DNA of 64,000 nt from Sutcliffiella horikoshii (GTDB lineage Bacteria; Bacillota; Bacilli; Bacillales; Bacillaceae_I): positions 806,001 through 870,000 of the forward strand of contig NZ_RXZI01000001.1 in the NCBI RefSeq assembly GCF_021991925.1. Reading direction: 5' to 3'. The notes under the pieces are model-generated. The model was not told the origin of the DNA. It saw only the letters and a program-made list of their open reading frames with translations, and ran no database searches. A program made the translations under genes and the position numbers. Below, piece after piece: positions 45,587 through 52,847 of this stretch. Position 1 is the stretch's first letter; each line of letters starts with the position of its first letter.

Positions 45587-46942
45587 TTGAAAAGATTGCT
45601 TGGGTTCTTTTCAATAACCATTATTGTGGTTATTTCGGTTCTTTATTTTACAAGCATTTCGGAAAAGGCTACCGTAGAACCGAAAGATGAAATGCAAAAA
45701 GAACTACTGGAAACTGCAGAAAAAACGTTTCGATTTTTTGAAGATTATACAGATCCTCAAACTGGCCTTACCATGGATCGTGTAGACTATGAAAAGGAAG
45801 AAACAAAAGCGGAGCACACCTCCCCAACTAATATCGCCATGTATATGTTGAGCATGGTTTCAGGTGTGGAACTTGGATACATTTCCAAAGAAGAAGCCGA
45901 GCGGAAACTGGATATAACCTTGCGGACATTAAATGAAATGGAAACTTGGAACGGACTTTATTACAATTGGTACTTCACTAAGGATGGCACGCAAAAAAAG
46001 GATTGGGGACAGTTCATCTCTAGTGTTGATAATGGATGGTTGACTGCCGGATTGATTGTAACGGGCCAATATTTTGATGGATTAAAAGAACTAACAGAGC
46101 CACTTGTGGAGCAAATGGACTATTCCACACTTTATGACCCTTCTGTTGGTCATTTATATGGTGGGTATGATAAGGAAAAAGAAAGTCTCACATCCCATCA
46201 TTACGGTCTTTTATATACAGAGCCACGTGTAGCAAGTTACCTTGCTATAGGAAAAGGGGATGTCCCTGAAGAGCATTGGTGGAGATTGTACCGGGCATTC
46301 CCACCAAAGTTTGATTGGCAATCTCAGATTCCCTCGGGACCAATGAAAGATTACGATGGCGTAAATGTATTTCAAGGTGTCTACGAATACGAAGGAATCA
46401 AATATGTACCAAGCTGGGGAGGCAGTATGTTTGAAGCGTTGATGCCTAGTCTGGTGATGAAGGAAAATGAACTTGCCGTAAATGGTCTCGGCTTGAATAA
46501 TAACCATCATGTACAAGGTCAAATCCGCTATGCGAAAGTGAATGGGTTGGAGGCTTGGGGCTTTTCCCCTGCAGCAATCCGAAATAATTATGGCGAGTTT
46601 GGAGCTCCTGTTTTAGGAGTAGAAGGGTATGAGGATAAAGGTATTGTAACACCACATGCAAGCTTTCTTGCTTTAGATCATGCTCTTGAAGAAGTATATG
46701 AAAATCTTAAAATACTTAAAAGCATGGGAGTATATGGGGAGGATTACGGTTATTTTGATACGGTGAATCTTCAAACAAGAGAAGTTGCACATACCTATCT
46801 TTCCTTAGACCAGGGAATGATTTTGGCTTCTATCACCAATTATTTAAAGGAAGGTGTCATTAGGGATTATTTTCATCAGGATCCAATTGGGAATAAGCCG
46901 GAACACTTATTGGAAGAAGAGGATTTTGGTATTAGAGATTAA
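45587..46942 (+). CDS. Secreted glucoamylase-like (COG5368/DUF3131-type) glycoside hydrolase
   Basis: A 451-residue (alpha/alpha)6-barrel protein with an N-terminal signal anchor (LLGFFSITIIVVISVLYF). Motifs are FRFFEDYTDPQTGLTMDR, LLYTEPRVASYLAIGKGDVP, PSWGGSMFEALMPSLV, WGFSPAAIRNNYGEFG and LSLDQGMILASI, which match the putative glucoamylase group related to beta-1,2-glucanases. The exact polysaccharide is unknown. Start TTG 45587 is best spaced from AAAGGAG; TTG 45578 and 45581 are too close. Confidence 0.85.
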   Translation: MKRLLGFFSITIIVVISVLYFTSISEKATVEPKDEMQKELLETAEKTFRFFEDYTDPQTGLTMDRVDYEKEETKAEHTSPTNIAMYMLSMVSGVELGYISKEEAERKLDITLRTLNEMETWNGLYYNWYFTKDGTQKKDWGQFISSVDNGWLTAGLIVTGQYFDGLKELTEPLVEQMDYSTLYDPSVGHLYGGYDKEKESLTSHHYGLLYTEPRVASYLAIGKGDVPEEHWWRLYRAFPPKFDWQSQIPSGPMKDYDGVNVFQGVYEYEGIKYVPSWGGSMFEALMPSLVMKENELAVNGLGLNNNHHVQGQIRYAKVNGLEAWGFSPAAIRNNYGEFGAPVLGVEGYEDKGIVTPHASFLALDHALEEVYENLKILKSMGVYGEDYGYFDTVNLQTREVAHTYLSLDQGMILASITNYLKEGVIRDYFHQDPIGNKPEHLLEEEDFGIRD

Positions 46943-46947
46943 ACATA

Positions 46948-46980
46948 AAAAGAGCAGCATCTAAGCTGCTCTTTTTATGT
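46948..46980. terminator. Bidirectional terminator after the glucoamylase-like gene
   Basis: AAAAAGAGCAGC and GCTGCTCTTTTT form a perfect stem around ATCTAA, between converging genes. Confidence 0.9.
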
Positions 46981-46996
46981 TTCCATGGAATAGAGA

Positions 46997-48043
46997 CTAT
47001 TTTATTGAACCTATATAGGATAGGGAATCCACTTCTGCAGAATCAAAGGAACCATCCAGTATTTTTCTTATATCCTCAAGCATCGTATGCAGGTCAACAT
47101 CTTCTCCTTTCTTACCGGAGAATGGTTCTGCAACAAAGAATGGTTGGGTTAAGTATGCTTCTAATCTCTCCCCCCTTTTATACGTTTGTACCTCAGTGTC
47201 AGGGAGTTGTTTTATTCCTCTTACTTGAACAAGTGAACGTAATTCTCGGTATCTTCTAAGAAGCTTCTGCGAACGTTGTTGTATGGATAAATGGTGTTGC
47301 TCTAGGTGGGCACCTTCTAATACGGAGGAGGTGGATTGTAAGGGATTAATTGCCGGATATTTATGTCTTGCCGCAAGGTCTGCATCAAATTGCCATATTG
47401 TTTCTAATGGTCCATAAGGTAGTTCTTCATCAACAACTTGCCCGCTTAAATCAAGTAGGAAGGTTGTAACTGTATTCATTCCTACCTTTTCTAGTTTGTT
47501 GTGTAGGTCTTGTATGTTACCATTCGCTACATGGCCACGGTCAGCAGTGAATATTACATCTTTATTTGGTCCAAGTTCCATGATTTTTTGATAAGCTTCT
47601 TCTATTGAATTAACAGTATGATCAACATAGTCAAGGATATCGTTCACTTCGGGATGTTCCCCCTTAGGTGTGAGCATAAGGGTATTGTATCCCTCTCGCT
47701 TAAGCCGATAAAACAATTCTGCCAACACGACAAGTTGCCCCATGCCTGGTCGTGCTACAAGACCATTGGTGCCTCCTTTAGTCAATGGAGCCAGCAAATC
47801 GATCGCTTTTATTTTTGTTTCAATCATGTCAACCTTCTCCCCTCTGAGTATCAATTCATCCAAGCTACACTCTGCTAGATCAGCTAACGCAATAATGGTG
47901 CGAACCTCTGCTCTTCCAACTGGAATTTTCCCTGTGCACAGGTTTGAAACTGTCGCGGGCCTTAACCCAACTGATTTGGCCGCACTCGTTAGGTTTGGTA
48001 CCTTTCTCCGCAATAAAGCAACATTCAATCTCACATTTTCCAT
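46997..48043 (-). CDS. HTH (XRE-like) protein fused to a degenerate F1-ATPase beta-subunit-like domain
   Basis: A 348-residue protein. Residues 15-65 form a helix-turn-helix (LTSAAKSVGLRPATVSNLC). From about 78 the sequence follows the ATP synthase beta subunit: KIKAIDLLAPLTKGG (AtpD: KVVDLLAPYAKGG), a P-loop position reading ARPGMGQL (97-104) instead of GGAGVGKT, then YPAINPLQSTSSVL (YPAVDPLDSTSR), SQKLLRRYRELRSLVQ and LTQPFFVAEPFSGKKG (LSQPFFVAEVFTG), and finally ILDGSFDS. Lys and Thr of Walker A are Gln103 and Leu104, and the DELSEED loop is replaced, so ATP hydrolysis is unlikely. The start at 48043 follows GGAGG. A regulator sensing nucleotide or a structural scaffold is possible. It has its own promoter and operator-like repeats. 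Confidence 0.85.
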   Translation of the reverse strand: MENVRLNVALLRRKVPNLTSAAKSVGLRPATVSNLCTGKIPVGRAEVRTIIALADLAECSLDELILRGEKVDMIETKIKAIDLLAPLTKGGTNGLVARPGMGQLVVLAELFYRLKREGYNTLMLTPKGEHPEVNDILDYVDHTVNSIEEAYQKIMELGPNKDVIFTADRGHVANGNIQDLHNKLEKVGMNTVTTFLLDLSGQVVDEELPYGPLETIWQFDADLAARHKYPAINPLQSTSSVLEGAHLEQHHLSIQQRSQKLLRRYRELRSLVQVRGIKQLPDTEVQTYKRGERLEAYLTQPFFVAEPFSGKKGEDVDLHTMLEDIRKILDGSFDSAEVDSLSYIGSIK

Positions 48044-48057
48044 TATTTTCACCTCCT

Positions 48058-48096
48058 GTTACTTTTTAGAGTAACTGATGTTATATTCAAAAGCAA
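48058..48096 (-). promoter_or_regulatory. Promoter with overlapping GTTAC/GTAAC palindrome for the HTH/ATPase-like gene
   Basis: On the minus strand TTGCTT (48091-48096), 17 bases, TACTCT (48068-48073). The inverted repeat GTTAC-N8-GTAAC (48058-48075) covers the -10 and runs up to the ribosome binding site, the expected place for an autorepressor. Confidence 0.5.
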
Positions 48097-48150
48097 CAGA
48101 AAATTACGTTTAGAGGTAATTATTTTTACTTTTTCCGCTCAGTAGTTTTA

Positions 48151-48250
48151 ATTGTAACTTTTGGAAGGCTGATTGTAACTATTTCTTTCGTTATTGTAAC
48201 TTTCTCTAAGGTTATTGTGATATTTAAACCGGTCATTGTGACATTTCGGA
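48151..48250. repeat. Five 21-bp phased repeats with ATTGTAAC core
   Basis: ATTGTAAC (or ATTGTGA in the last two) begins at exactly 48151, 48172, 48193, 48214 and 48235, every 21 bases, two helical turns. The remaining bases of each unit vary. The array is just upstream of the promoter of the HTH/ATPase-like gene and downstream of the tcyP terminator. The shared GTAAC word also occurs in the promoter palindrome. Confidence 0.85.
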
Positions 48251-48265
48251 TTTCGTAATAAAAAT

Positions 48266-48304
48266 ACAAAAAAAAAAGAGAGCAGCATTTAAGCTGCTCT
48301 CTCC
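48266..48304 (-). terminator. Terminator of tcyP
   Basis: On the minus strand AGAGAGCAGC pairs with GCTGCTCTCT, followed by TTTTTTTTTG. Confidence 0.9.
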
Positions 48305-48319
48305 ACATATAAAAATGTA

Positions 48320-49714
48320 TCAAACATCCAACTCCATATCCGTAGATGCTTTACTGTTATAGACTGAAGTATCCAGATCATTCGTTACCTTACTTGTGAG
48401 GACACCAGCTGTCATACTACCACTTACATTCACTGCCGTACGTCCCATATCAATAAGTGGTTCTACAGAAATCAACAAACCTGCCAGTGCAATCGGTAAG
48501 TCCATGGCAGAAAGCACAAGAATGGCTGCAAAAGTCGCACCGCCTCCTACTCCTGCTACCCCAAACGAACTGATAGCTACTATGACAATCAACATGAACA
48601 GAAACGATGGATCTAAAGGATTGATTCCAACAGTTGGTGCGATCATGACTGCCAGCATAGCCGGATAAACACCCGCGCAACCATTTTGACCGATGGATAA
48701 TCCGAAGGATCCGGCAAAATTGGCAATTCCATCTGACACACCAAATTCTTTGGTCTGAGTCTTAATATTCAATGGTAAAGCTCCGGCACTCGTACGCGAT
48801 GTGAAGGCAAACGATAGGACCGGAATCGCTTTACGCACATATGTCAACGGATTCAAGCCTGCAATCGCCAACAAAACTAAATGGATACCGAAAACAATTG
48901 CCAGTGCCACATAAGAAGCTGCTACAAATTGCCCTAGTTTCGCAATGGCTCCATAGTCACTCGTTGCGGTCACCCTTGTCATTAGTGCTAATACCCCATA
49001 CGGAGTTAATCGAAGAATCAGTGTAACAACTCTCATGATGATGGTATAGAATGTATCTACTATTTTAGCGAAGGATTCCGCCTGTTCAGGGTTCTTACGT
49101 CTGACCCCCAAGTAGGCAATCCCGATAAAAGCGGCAAAGATGACTACTGCTATGGTGGATGTGGAACGTGCACCTGTGAAATCAAGGAACACATTGGATG
49201 GAATGAAGTCTAGCATCTGTTGTGGGAATGTTTTAGATGCAAGGTCCCCTGCTCGCTGCTCCATCTGTTCCCCTCTGGCTGTTTCCGCTTCTCCCTGTTC
49301 AATCTGAATTGCTTCCAAATCGAAGACAAGCGTGGTACCGATACCAACGGCCGCTGCCACAGCTGTCGTACCGATCAAGATACCAATGATCAATCCGCTG
49401 ATTTTTCCGATGTTACTCTTTAAAGTAAGTCTTGTGAAAGCGGCAATGATACTGATGAACACCAAAGGCACGACAATCATTTGAAGAAATTTAACATACC
49501 CTGAACCTACAATGTTGAACCAGTCGATAGAACCAGTCAAAACTTCTGACCCTGATCCATAAACAAATTGGAGTCCAAGTCCAAAAACTATTCCAATCCC
49601 TAATGCGGAGAAAACACGCTTAGAAAAAGAGACGCCTTTCTTTTGCATTGTATAAAGCCCAAAGCAAAGTAAAAGTAATAAAATAATATTAAGTACAATA
49701 AACAAAGTATCCAT
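48320..49714 (-). CDS. tcyP: L-cystine/proton (sodium) symporter TcyP
   Basis: A 464-residue dicarboxylate/amino acid:cation symporter family protein (DAACS) with the signature FTSRTSAGALPLNI, the substrate motif around NGCAGVYPAML, and SVEPLIDMGRTAVNVSGS. Length and the SDW-N-term pattern match B. subtilis TcyP (YhcL). It imports cystine. Its own sigma-A promoter lies at 49744-49772, and no S-box was seen in its leader. Confidence 0.93.
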   Translation of the reverse strand: MDTLFIVLNIILLLLLCFGLYTMQKKGVSFSKRVFSALGIGIVFGLGLQFVYGSGSEVLTGSIDWFNIVGSGYVKFLQMIVVPLVFISIIAAFTRLTLKSNIGKISGLIIGILIGTTAVAAAVGIGTTLVFDLEAIQIEQGEAETARGEQMEQRAGDLASKTFPQQMLDFIPSNVFLDFTGARSTSTIAVVIFAAFIGIAYLGVRRKNPEQAESFAKIVDTFYTIIMRVVTLILRLTPYGVLALMTRVTATSDYGAIAKLGQFVAASYVALAIVFGIHLVLLAIAGLNPLTYVRKAIPVLSFAFTSRTSAGALPLNIKTQTKEFGVSDGIANFAGSFGLSIGQNGCAGVYPAMLAVMIAPTVGINPLDPSFLFMLIVIVAISSFGVAGVGGGATFAAILVLSAMDLPIALAGLLISVEPLIDMGRTAVNVSGSMTAGVLTSKVTNDLDTSVYNSKASTDMELDV

Positions 49715-49743
49715 ACTCTCTCCCCCTTCTTACTTAATTAATT

Positions 49744-49772
49744 ACTTTAATCCACTAAAACAACCCTGTCAA
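49744..49772 (-). promoter_or_regulatory. Promoter of tcyP
   Basis: On the minus strand a perfect TTGACA (49767-49772), 17 bases, TAAAGT (49744-49749); the start codon is 30 bases downstream. Confidence 0.65.
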
Positions 49773-49857
49773 GTAGGAATTGGATAATAAAGAATATCTT
49801 TCCATGGGAAAATTATTCTTTAATACATTTTATGGGGCTTATTTACATACATGCCCT

Positions 49858-49903
49858 CAAAATTAAAAAGAGGCTGTCCTTTTTAATAGGACAACCCTTC
49901 ATG
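49858..49903 (-). terminator. Terminator of the DUF1292-like gene
   Basis: On the minus strand GGTTGTCC pairs with GGACAGCC, then TCTTTTTAATTTT. Confidence 0.75.
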
Positions 49904-49905
49904 TA

Positions 49906-50175
49906 TTACTGCTCTTCCTCCACCATTCCTTCGAATGCTGCGGATACTTTATCAAATTCTTCGTCTGTTTCAATTTCAGAGAGTTCTCCATCTTCCTCTA
50001 GTTTAAGGAAGAAAATATCGACATCTCCAGTTGTTTCTTTCTCTATTTCTTCTACAAAACCGACTGCAACATAGACAGATCCTTCCACTTTCATCGTACC
50101 AAGGACTTCGAGTTCCTGTTCTTGGTCATTTTCATCTGTCACGATAAAGATATCTCCTACTTCTACCTTGTCCAT
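49906..50175 (-). CDS. DUF1292-like acidic protein
   Basis: An 89-residue acidic protein with DIFIVTDENDQEQELEVLG, DIFFLKLEEDGELSEIETDEEFD and a final VSAAFEGMVEE, matching the YrzB/DUF1292 pattern. Function is unknown. The gene lies downstream of the structured RNA and probably has its own promoter. Confidence 0.75.
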   Translation of the reverse strand: MDKVEVGDIFIVTDENDQEQELEVLGTMKVEGSVYVAVGFVEEIEKETTGDVDIFFLKLEEDGELSEIETDEEFDKVSAAFEGMVEEEQ

Positions 50176-50298
50176 AAATGCTATCTCCCTTCCATAATTG
50201 ATTGCCTTAGTAAGTCATTCCCTATCTACCTTAATCTATACTTCATATGGAACGTACTAATCTTACCATATTGTGCTAATCTAATAATAGGGGAGAAA

Positions 50299-50342
50299 AT
50301 AAAAACGAGCCTCCATCGCTAAAATGGAAGCTCGTTTTTTAG
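50299..50342 (-). terminator. Terminator of the structured RNA
   Basis: On the minus strand AAAACGAGC-TTCCAT pairs with ATGGA-GGCTCGTTTT, followed by TATTTTC. Confidence 0.85.
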
Positions 50343-50546
50343 TGTGTTTTTAAAGGAACAAGCCACAACTGCCGTAACTTAGTATAAGAAAGTTTTAAAC
50401 CACCACTCCTGAAAGTGGGTGTTCGCAAAAACATTCCTGTCGTCCTCTATCCATGGAGGCATGACATTCCTGCTTTTATATAAAACTCCCTAGCTAAGTA
50501 TAAAGGTTAAAACTTTGTTATGGTTACGTACATCGTAGCTTGTTTC
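50299..50546 (-). ncRNA. Candidate free-standing structured RNA, about 250 nt
   Basis: Read on the minus strand, the RNA starts near 50546, below a good promoter, and ends in a terminator at 50299-50342. Ends pair: GGAAACAAGC (50538-50547) with GCTTGTTCC (50355-50363). Two more nested helices follow: CGTAAC (50523-50528) with GTTACG (50373-50378), and AAAGTTTTAACC (50505-50516) with GGTTTAAAACTTT (50389-50401). Inside are two hairpins, GTC-CCTC/GAGG-GAC and CCACT/AGTGG, and a repeated GCAGGAATGT / ACAGGAATGT element. No open frame with ribosome binding site lies inside. I do not recognise a known family. Confidence 0.65.
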
Positions 50547-50549
50547 CCT

Positions 50550-50578
50550 ATAGTACAGGAGAACGAGAGAAAATGCAA
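50550..50578 (-). promoter_or_regulatory. Sigma-A promoter of the structured RNA
   Basis: On the minus strand TTGCAT (50573-50578), 17 bases, TACTAT (50550-50555), just below the preceding gene's stop at 50588. Confidence 0.65.
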
Positions 50579-50587
50579 ATGGTTTTG

Positions 50588-50878
50588 TTACAGAACGGTT
50601 TTGAAATGTTCTCCACAATAGGCAAGCACTGCCTGCTCTTCTTCTTCTTCCATTTCGAAATCCAGGGCTTTATTGGTATTCTCTTCGAGGAATTGGTACT
50701 GTGCAATACGGAACCCTGAATCATCTACTGCGAAGATTACTTTTAGATAAACTCCTTGCTCGGAGTACAACTCGTCCTCTTCATCAATTTCCAGGTCCAG
50801 AAAGAATTCGTATCTATCTCCCTCAATGATTCCTGTAGGGTCTTTTAGTTTTTCGACTTCATGTCCTTTAATGTTCAT
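50588..50878 (-). CDS. DUF6509-like acidic protein
   Basis: A 96-residue acidic protein (HEVEKLKDPTGIIEGDRYEF, DEEDELYSEQGVYLKV), from memory resembling DUF6509, which has no known function. It starts 17 bases after the helicase stop behind AGGAAGGAAG and is likely co-transcribed with it. Confidence 0.7.
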   Translation of the reverse strand: MNIKGHEVEKLKDPTGIIEGDRYEFFLDLEIDEEDELYSEQGVYLKVIFAVDDSGFRIAQYQFLEENTNKALDFEMEEEEEQAVLAYCGEHFKTVL

Positions 50879-50895
50879 GGTTGAGGTCTTCCTTC

Positions 50896-52131
50896 CTATC
50901 TCTTGAAATTTTTATTGGTAAAATCTTTCTTACGTGCTTTATCTTTTCGCGCTTTGAGAATGTTCTTTTGGCGCTCTTCCTCATAATCGTCACGATCAGG
51001 AATACTGACACCCTTATATACTATCTTTTCTAATGGTGTACCTATCCCTTTCTCTATCATATGAAGAAAATCGACGTCTCTTGGTGCATAAAGCGTATAA
51101 GCTTCTCCAGCTCCGTTTGCACGACCTGTACGTCCGGTACGATGGATATAGGTTTCTAAATCCTGTGGGATATCATAATTATAAACATGTGTAACCCCTT
51201 CTACATCAAGACCACGAGCAGCCACATCTGTAGCGATCAAATATTGAAGTTTGGCTTCTCGGAACCATTTCATCGCTCTGTTACGTTTGGATTGAGGAAT
51301 GTCCCCGTGCAATGCTTCACACTCGACACCTTGTTGTTTAAGGACTTCCGATAGTTTTTGTACCCTCGCCTTCGTGCGGCAGAAGATAATGGCTAGATAA
51401 GGATTTTGCTCTTTGATCAAATAAAGCATGGTACCTTCTTTACGGCGGTCAGTCGTTTCAACAGCATAATGGCTGATGGTTTCAACTGTCACTTGCTTTT
51501 CTCTTATTTCGATATGTTTTGGTTCCTTCATATATTTCTTTGCAAGTGCGTGTATTTGATCAGGTATGGTGGCGGAGAACAGCATTGTCTGACGGGAAGA
51601 AAAGGTTTCTGCTGTAATGGTGTCTATATCAGGAAGAAATCCCATCAATAGCATCTGATCCGCTTCATCAATAACAAGTATGGAGATGGTGGAAAGGTCA
51701 ATGGTCCCTCTTCTTACATGATCCAATAGCCGACCTGGTGTTGCTACGACGATATGTTGTGCACCTTTCAACTTTTTCAGTTGGGATTCTACATCTTGAC
51801 CACCGTAAACGGCGAGAACATTCAGGTCATCTATATTTTCCTTCAGTTTTTTCATTTCTTTTGTAATTTGATGGGCCAGCTCCCGCGTCGGTGTCAGGAT
51901 CAATACTTGAGTATCGGGGTTATTTACATCTACTTTTTCTAATACGGGCAATACAAAAGCTAGTGTCTTCCCTGTTCCTGTCTGTGCCTGGGCGATTACA
52001 TCATGGCCTTGAAGCACCGTAGGGATGGTTTTTTCTTGGATTGGGGTTGGAGTATGTATTCCCAAAGATTTTAAGGTGTGATTTATCTCTTTCCGCACCC
52101 CTAATTTTATAAAATCAGTCACTCTTATCAC
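50896..52131 (-). CDS. DEAD-box RNA helicase
   Basis: A 411-residue ATP-dependent RNA helicase. Motifs in order: GIHTPTPIQEKTIP (Q motif), AQTGTGKT (Walker A), PTRELAHQ, DEAD in VIDEADQML, SAT, and HRTGRTGR near residue 333. The tail is short and lysine-rich (KARKDKARKKDFTNKNFKR), unlike the long extension of CshA or DbpA, so it is closer to the CshC/CshE type. It should remodel rRNA or mRNA duplexes, often in the cold. A small acidic protein follows in the same operon. Confidence 0.93.
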   Translation of the reverse strand: MIRVTDFIKLGVRKEINHTLKSLGIHTPTPIQEKTIPTVLQGHDVIAQAQTGTGKTLAFVLPVLEKVDVNNPDTQVLILTPTRELAHQITKEMKKLKENIDDLNVLAVYGGQDVESQLKKLKGAQHIVVATPGRLLDHVRRGTIDLSTISILVIDEADQMLLMGFLPDIDTITAETFSSRQTMLFSATIPDQIHALAKKYMKEPKHIEIREKQVTVETISHYAVETTDRRKEGTMLYLIKEQNPYLAIIFCRTKARVQKLSEVLKQQGVECEALHGDIPQSKRNRAMKWFREAKLQYLIATDVAARGLDVEGVTHVYNYDIPQDLETYIHRTGRTGRANGAGEAYTLYAPRDVDFLHMIEKGIGTPLEKIVYKGVSIPDRDDYEEERQKNILKARKDKARKKDFTNKNFKR

Positions 52132-52200
52132 GTCTCTTTTCTAGTTTAAAGCTTGAATTAGCTCCAATTACTATACCATATTTTTAAAGCAAGCATACAT

Positions 52201-52234
52201 AAAAACCGATCCACTAACAAGATCGGTTTTTACC
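52201..52234 (-). terminator. Terminator of desKR
   Basis: AAAAACCGATC and GATCGGTTTTT form a perfect stem after the desR stop. Confidence 0.85.
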
Positions 52235-52247
52235 ATTCTATCCAATT

Positions 52248-52847
52248 TCATTTAAACCAACCCTTTTCCTTGGATTGGGTGATTGCTTCAATTCTGTTCT
52301 TAACTTCTAGTTTATCTAGTATGGTAGAGATATAATTTCTAACTGTACCGGATTTGATGCTCAGTTCATTGGCAATTTCTTGTGTATTCTTCCCGTCAGC
52401 AACCAGTTCGAGTACTGCTTTCTCTCTCTCTGTCAAAGGATTTTCTTCACCGTAAAAATCATCCATCAGTTCAGGGGCATATATCCGCCTTCCTGACATG
52501 ATGCTTCTTATCGAGTTTGCCAGTTCTTCACTTGGGCTATCTTTCAATAAGTAACCAGTAACCCCCGCTTTTAATGCCCTTTGAAAATAACCTGTTCTTG
52601 CAAATGTAGTCAAAATGATTATTTTACAACCCAGACCTTTTAGCTCTTCTGCTGCTTCCAATCCGGTTTTTTCAGGCATTTCTATATCCATGATACAAAC
52701 GTCTGGTTTTAACTTATGAAAAAGTTCCACTGCTTCGTCTCCATTACCTGCCATTCCAACAACTTCCATGTCATCTTCCAAATCCAGTAACGAACCTAAG
52801 GCCCCTAACATCATCCGTTGGTCTTCTGCTATTACTATACGTATCAT
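52248..52847 (-). CDS. desR: Response regulator DesR (NarL/LuxR family)
   Basis: A 199-residue regulator with a receiver domain (phosphorylated Asp54 in CIMDIEMP) and a LuxR-type helix-turn-helix (LTEREKAVLELVADGKNTQEI). Both length and Asp position equal B. subtilis DesR, which activates the fatty-acid desaturase gene des in the cold. The start overlaps the desK stop by 4 bases. Confidence 0.92.
   Translation of the reverse strand: MIRIVIAEDQRMMLGALGSLLDLEDDMEVVGMAGNGDEAVELFHKLKPDVCIMDIEMPEKTGLEAAEELKGLGCKIIILTTFARTGYFQRALKAGVTGYLLKDSPSEELANSIRSIMSGRRIYAPELMDDFYGEENPLTEREKAVLELVADGKNTQEIANELSIKSGTVRNYISTILDKLEVKNRIEAITQSKEKGWFK

Noticed and set aside
48126-48323. A 65-codon minus-strand frame encoding seven-residue VTIT-type repeats
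   Set aside because: Its start and first third lie within the tcyP terminator hairpin and T tract and it has no ribosome binding site; the periodicity is better explained as DNA-binding sites.
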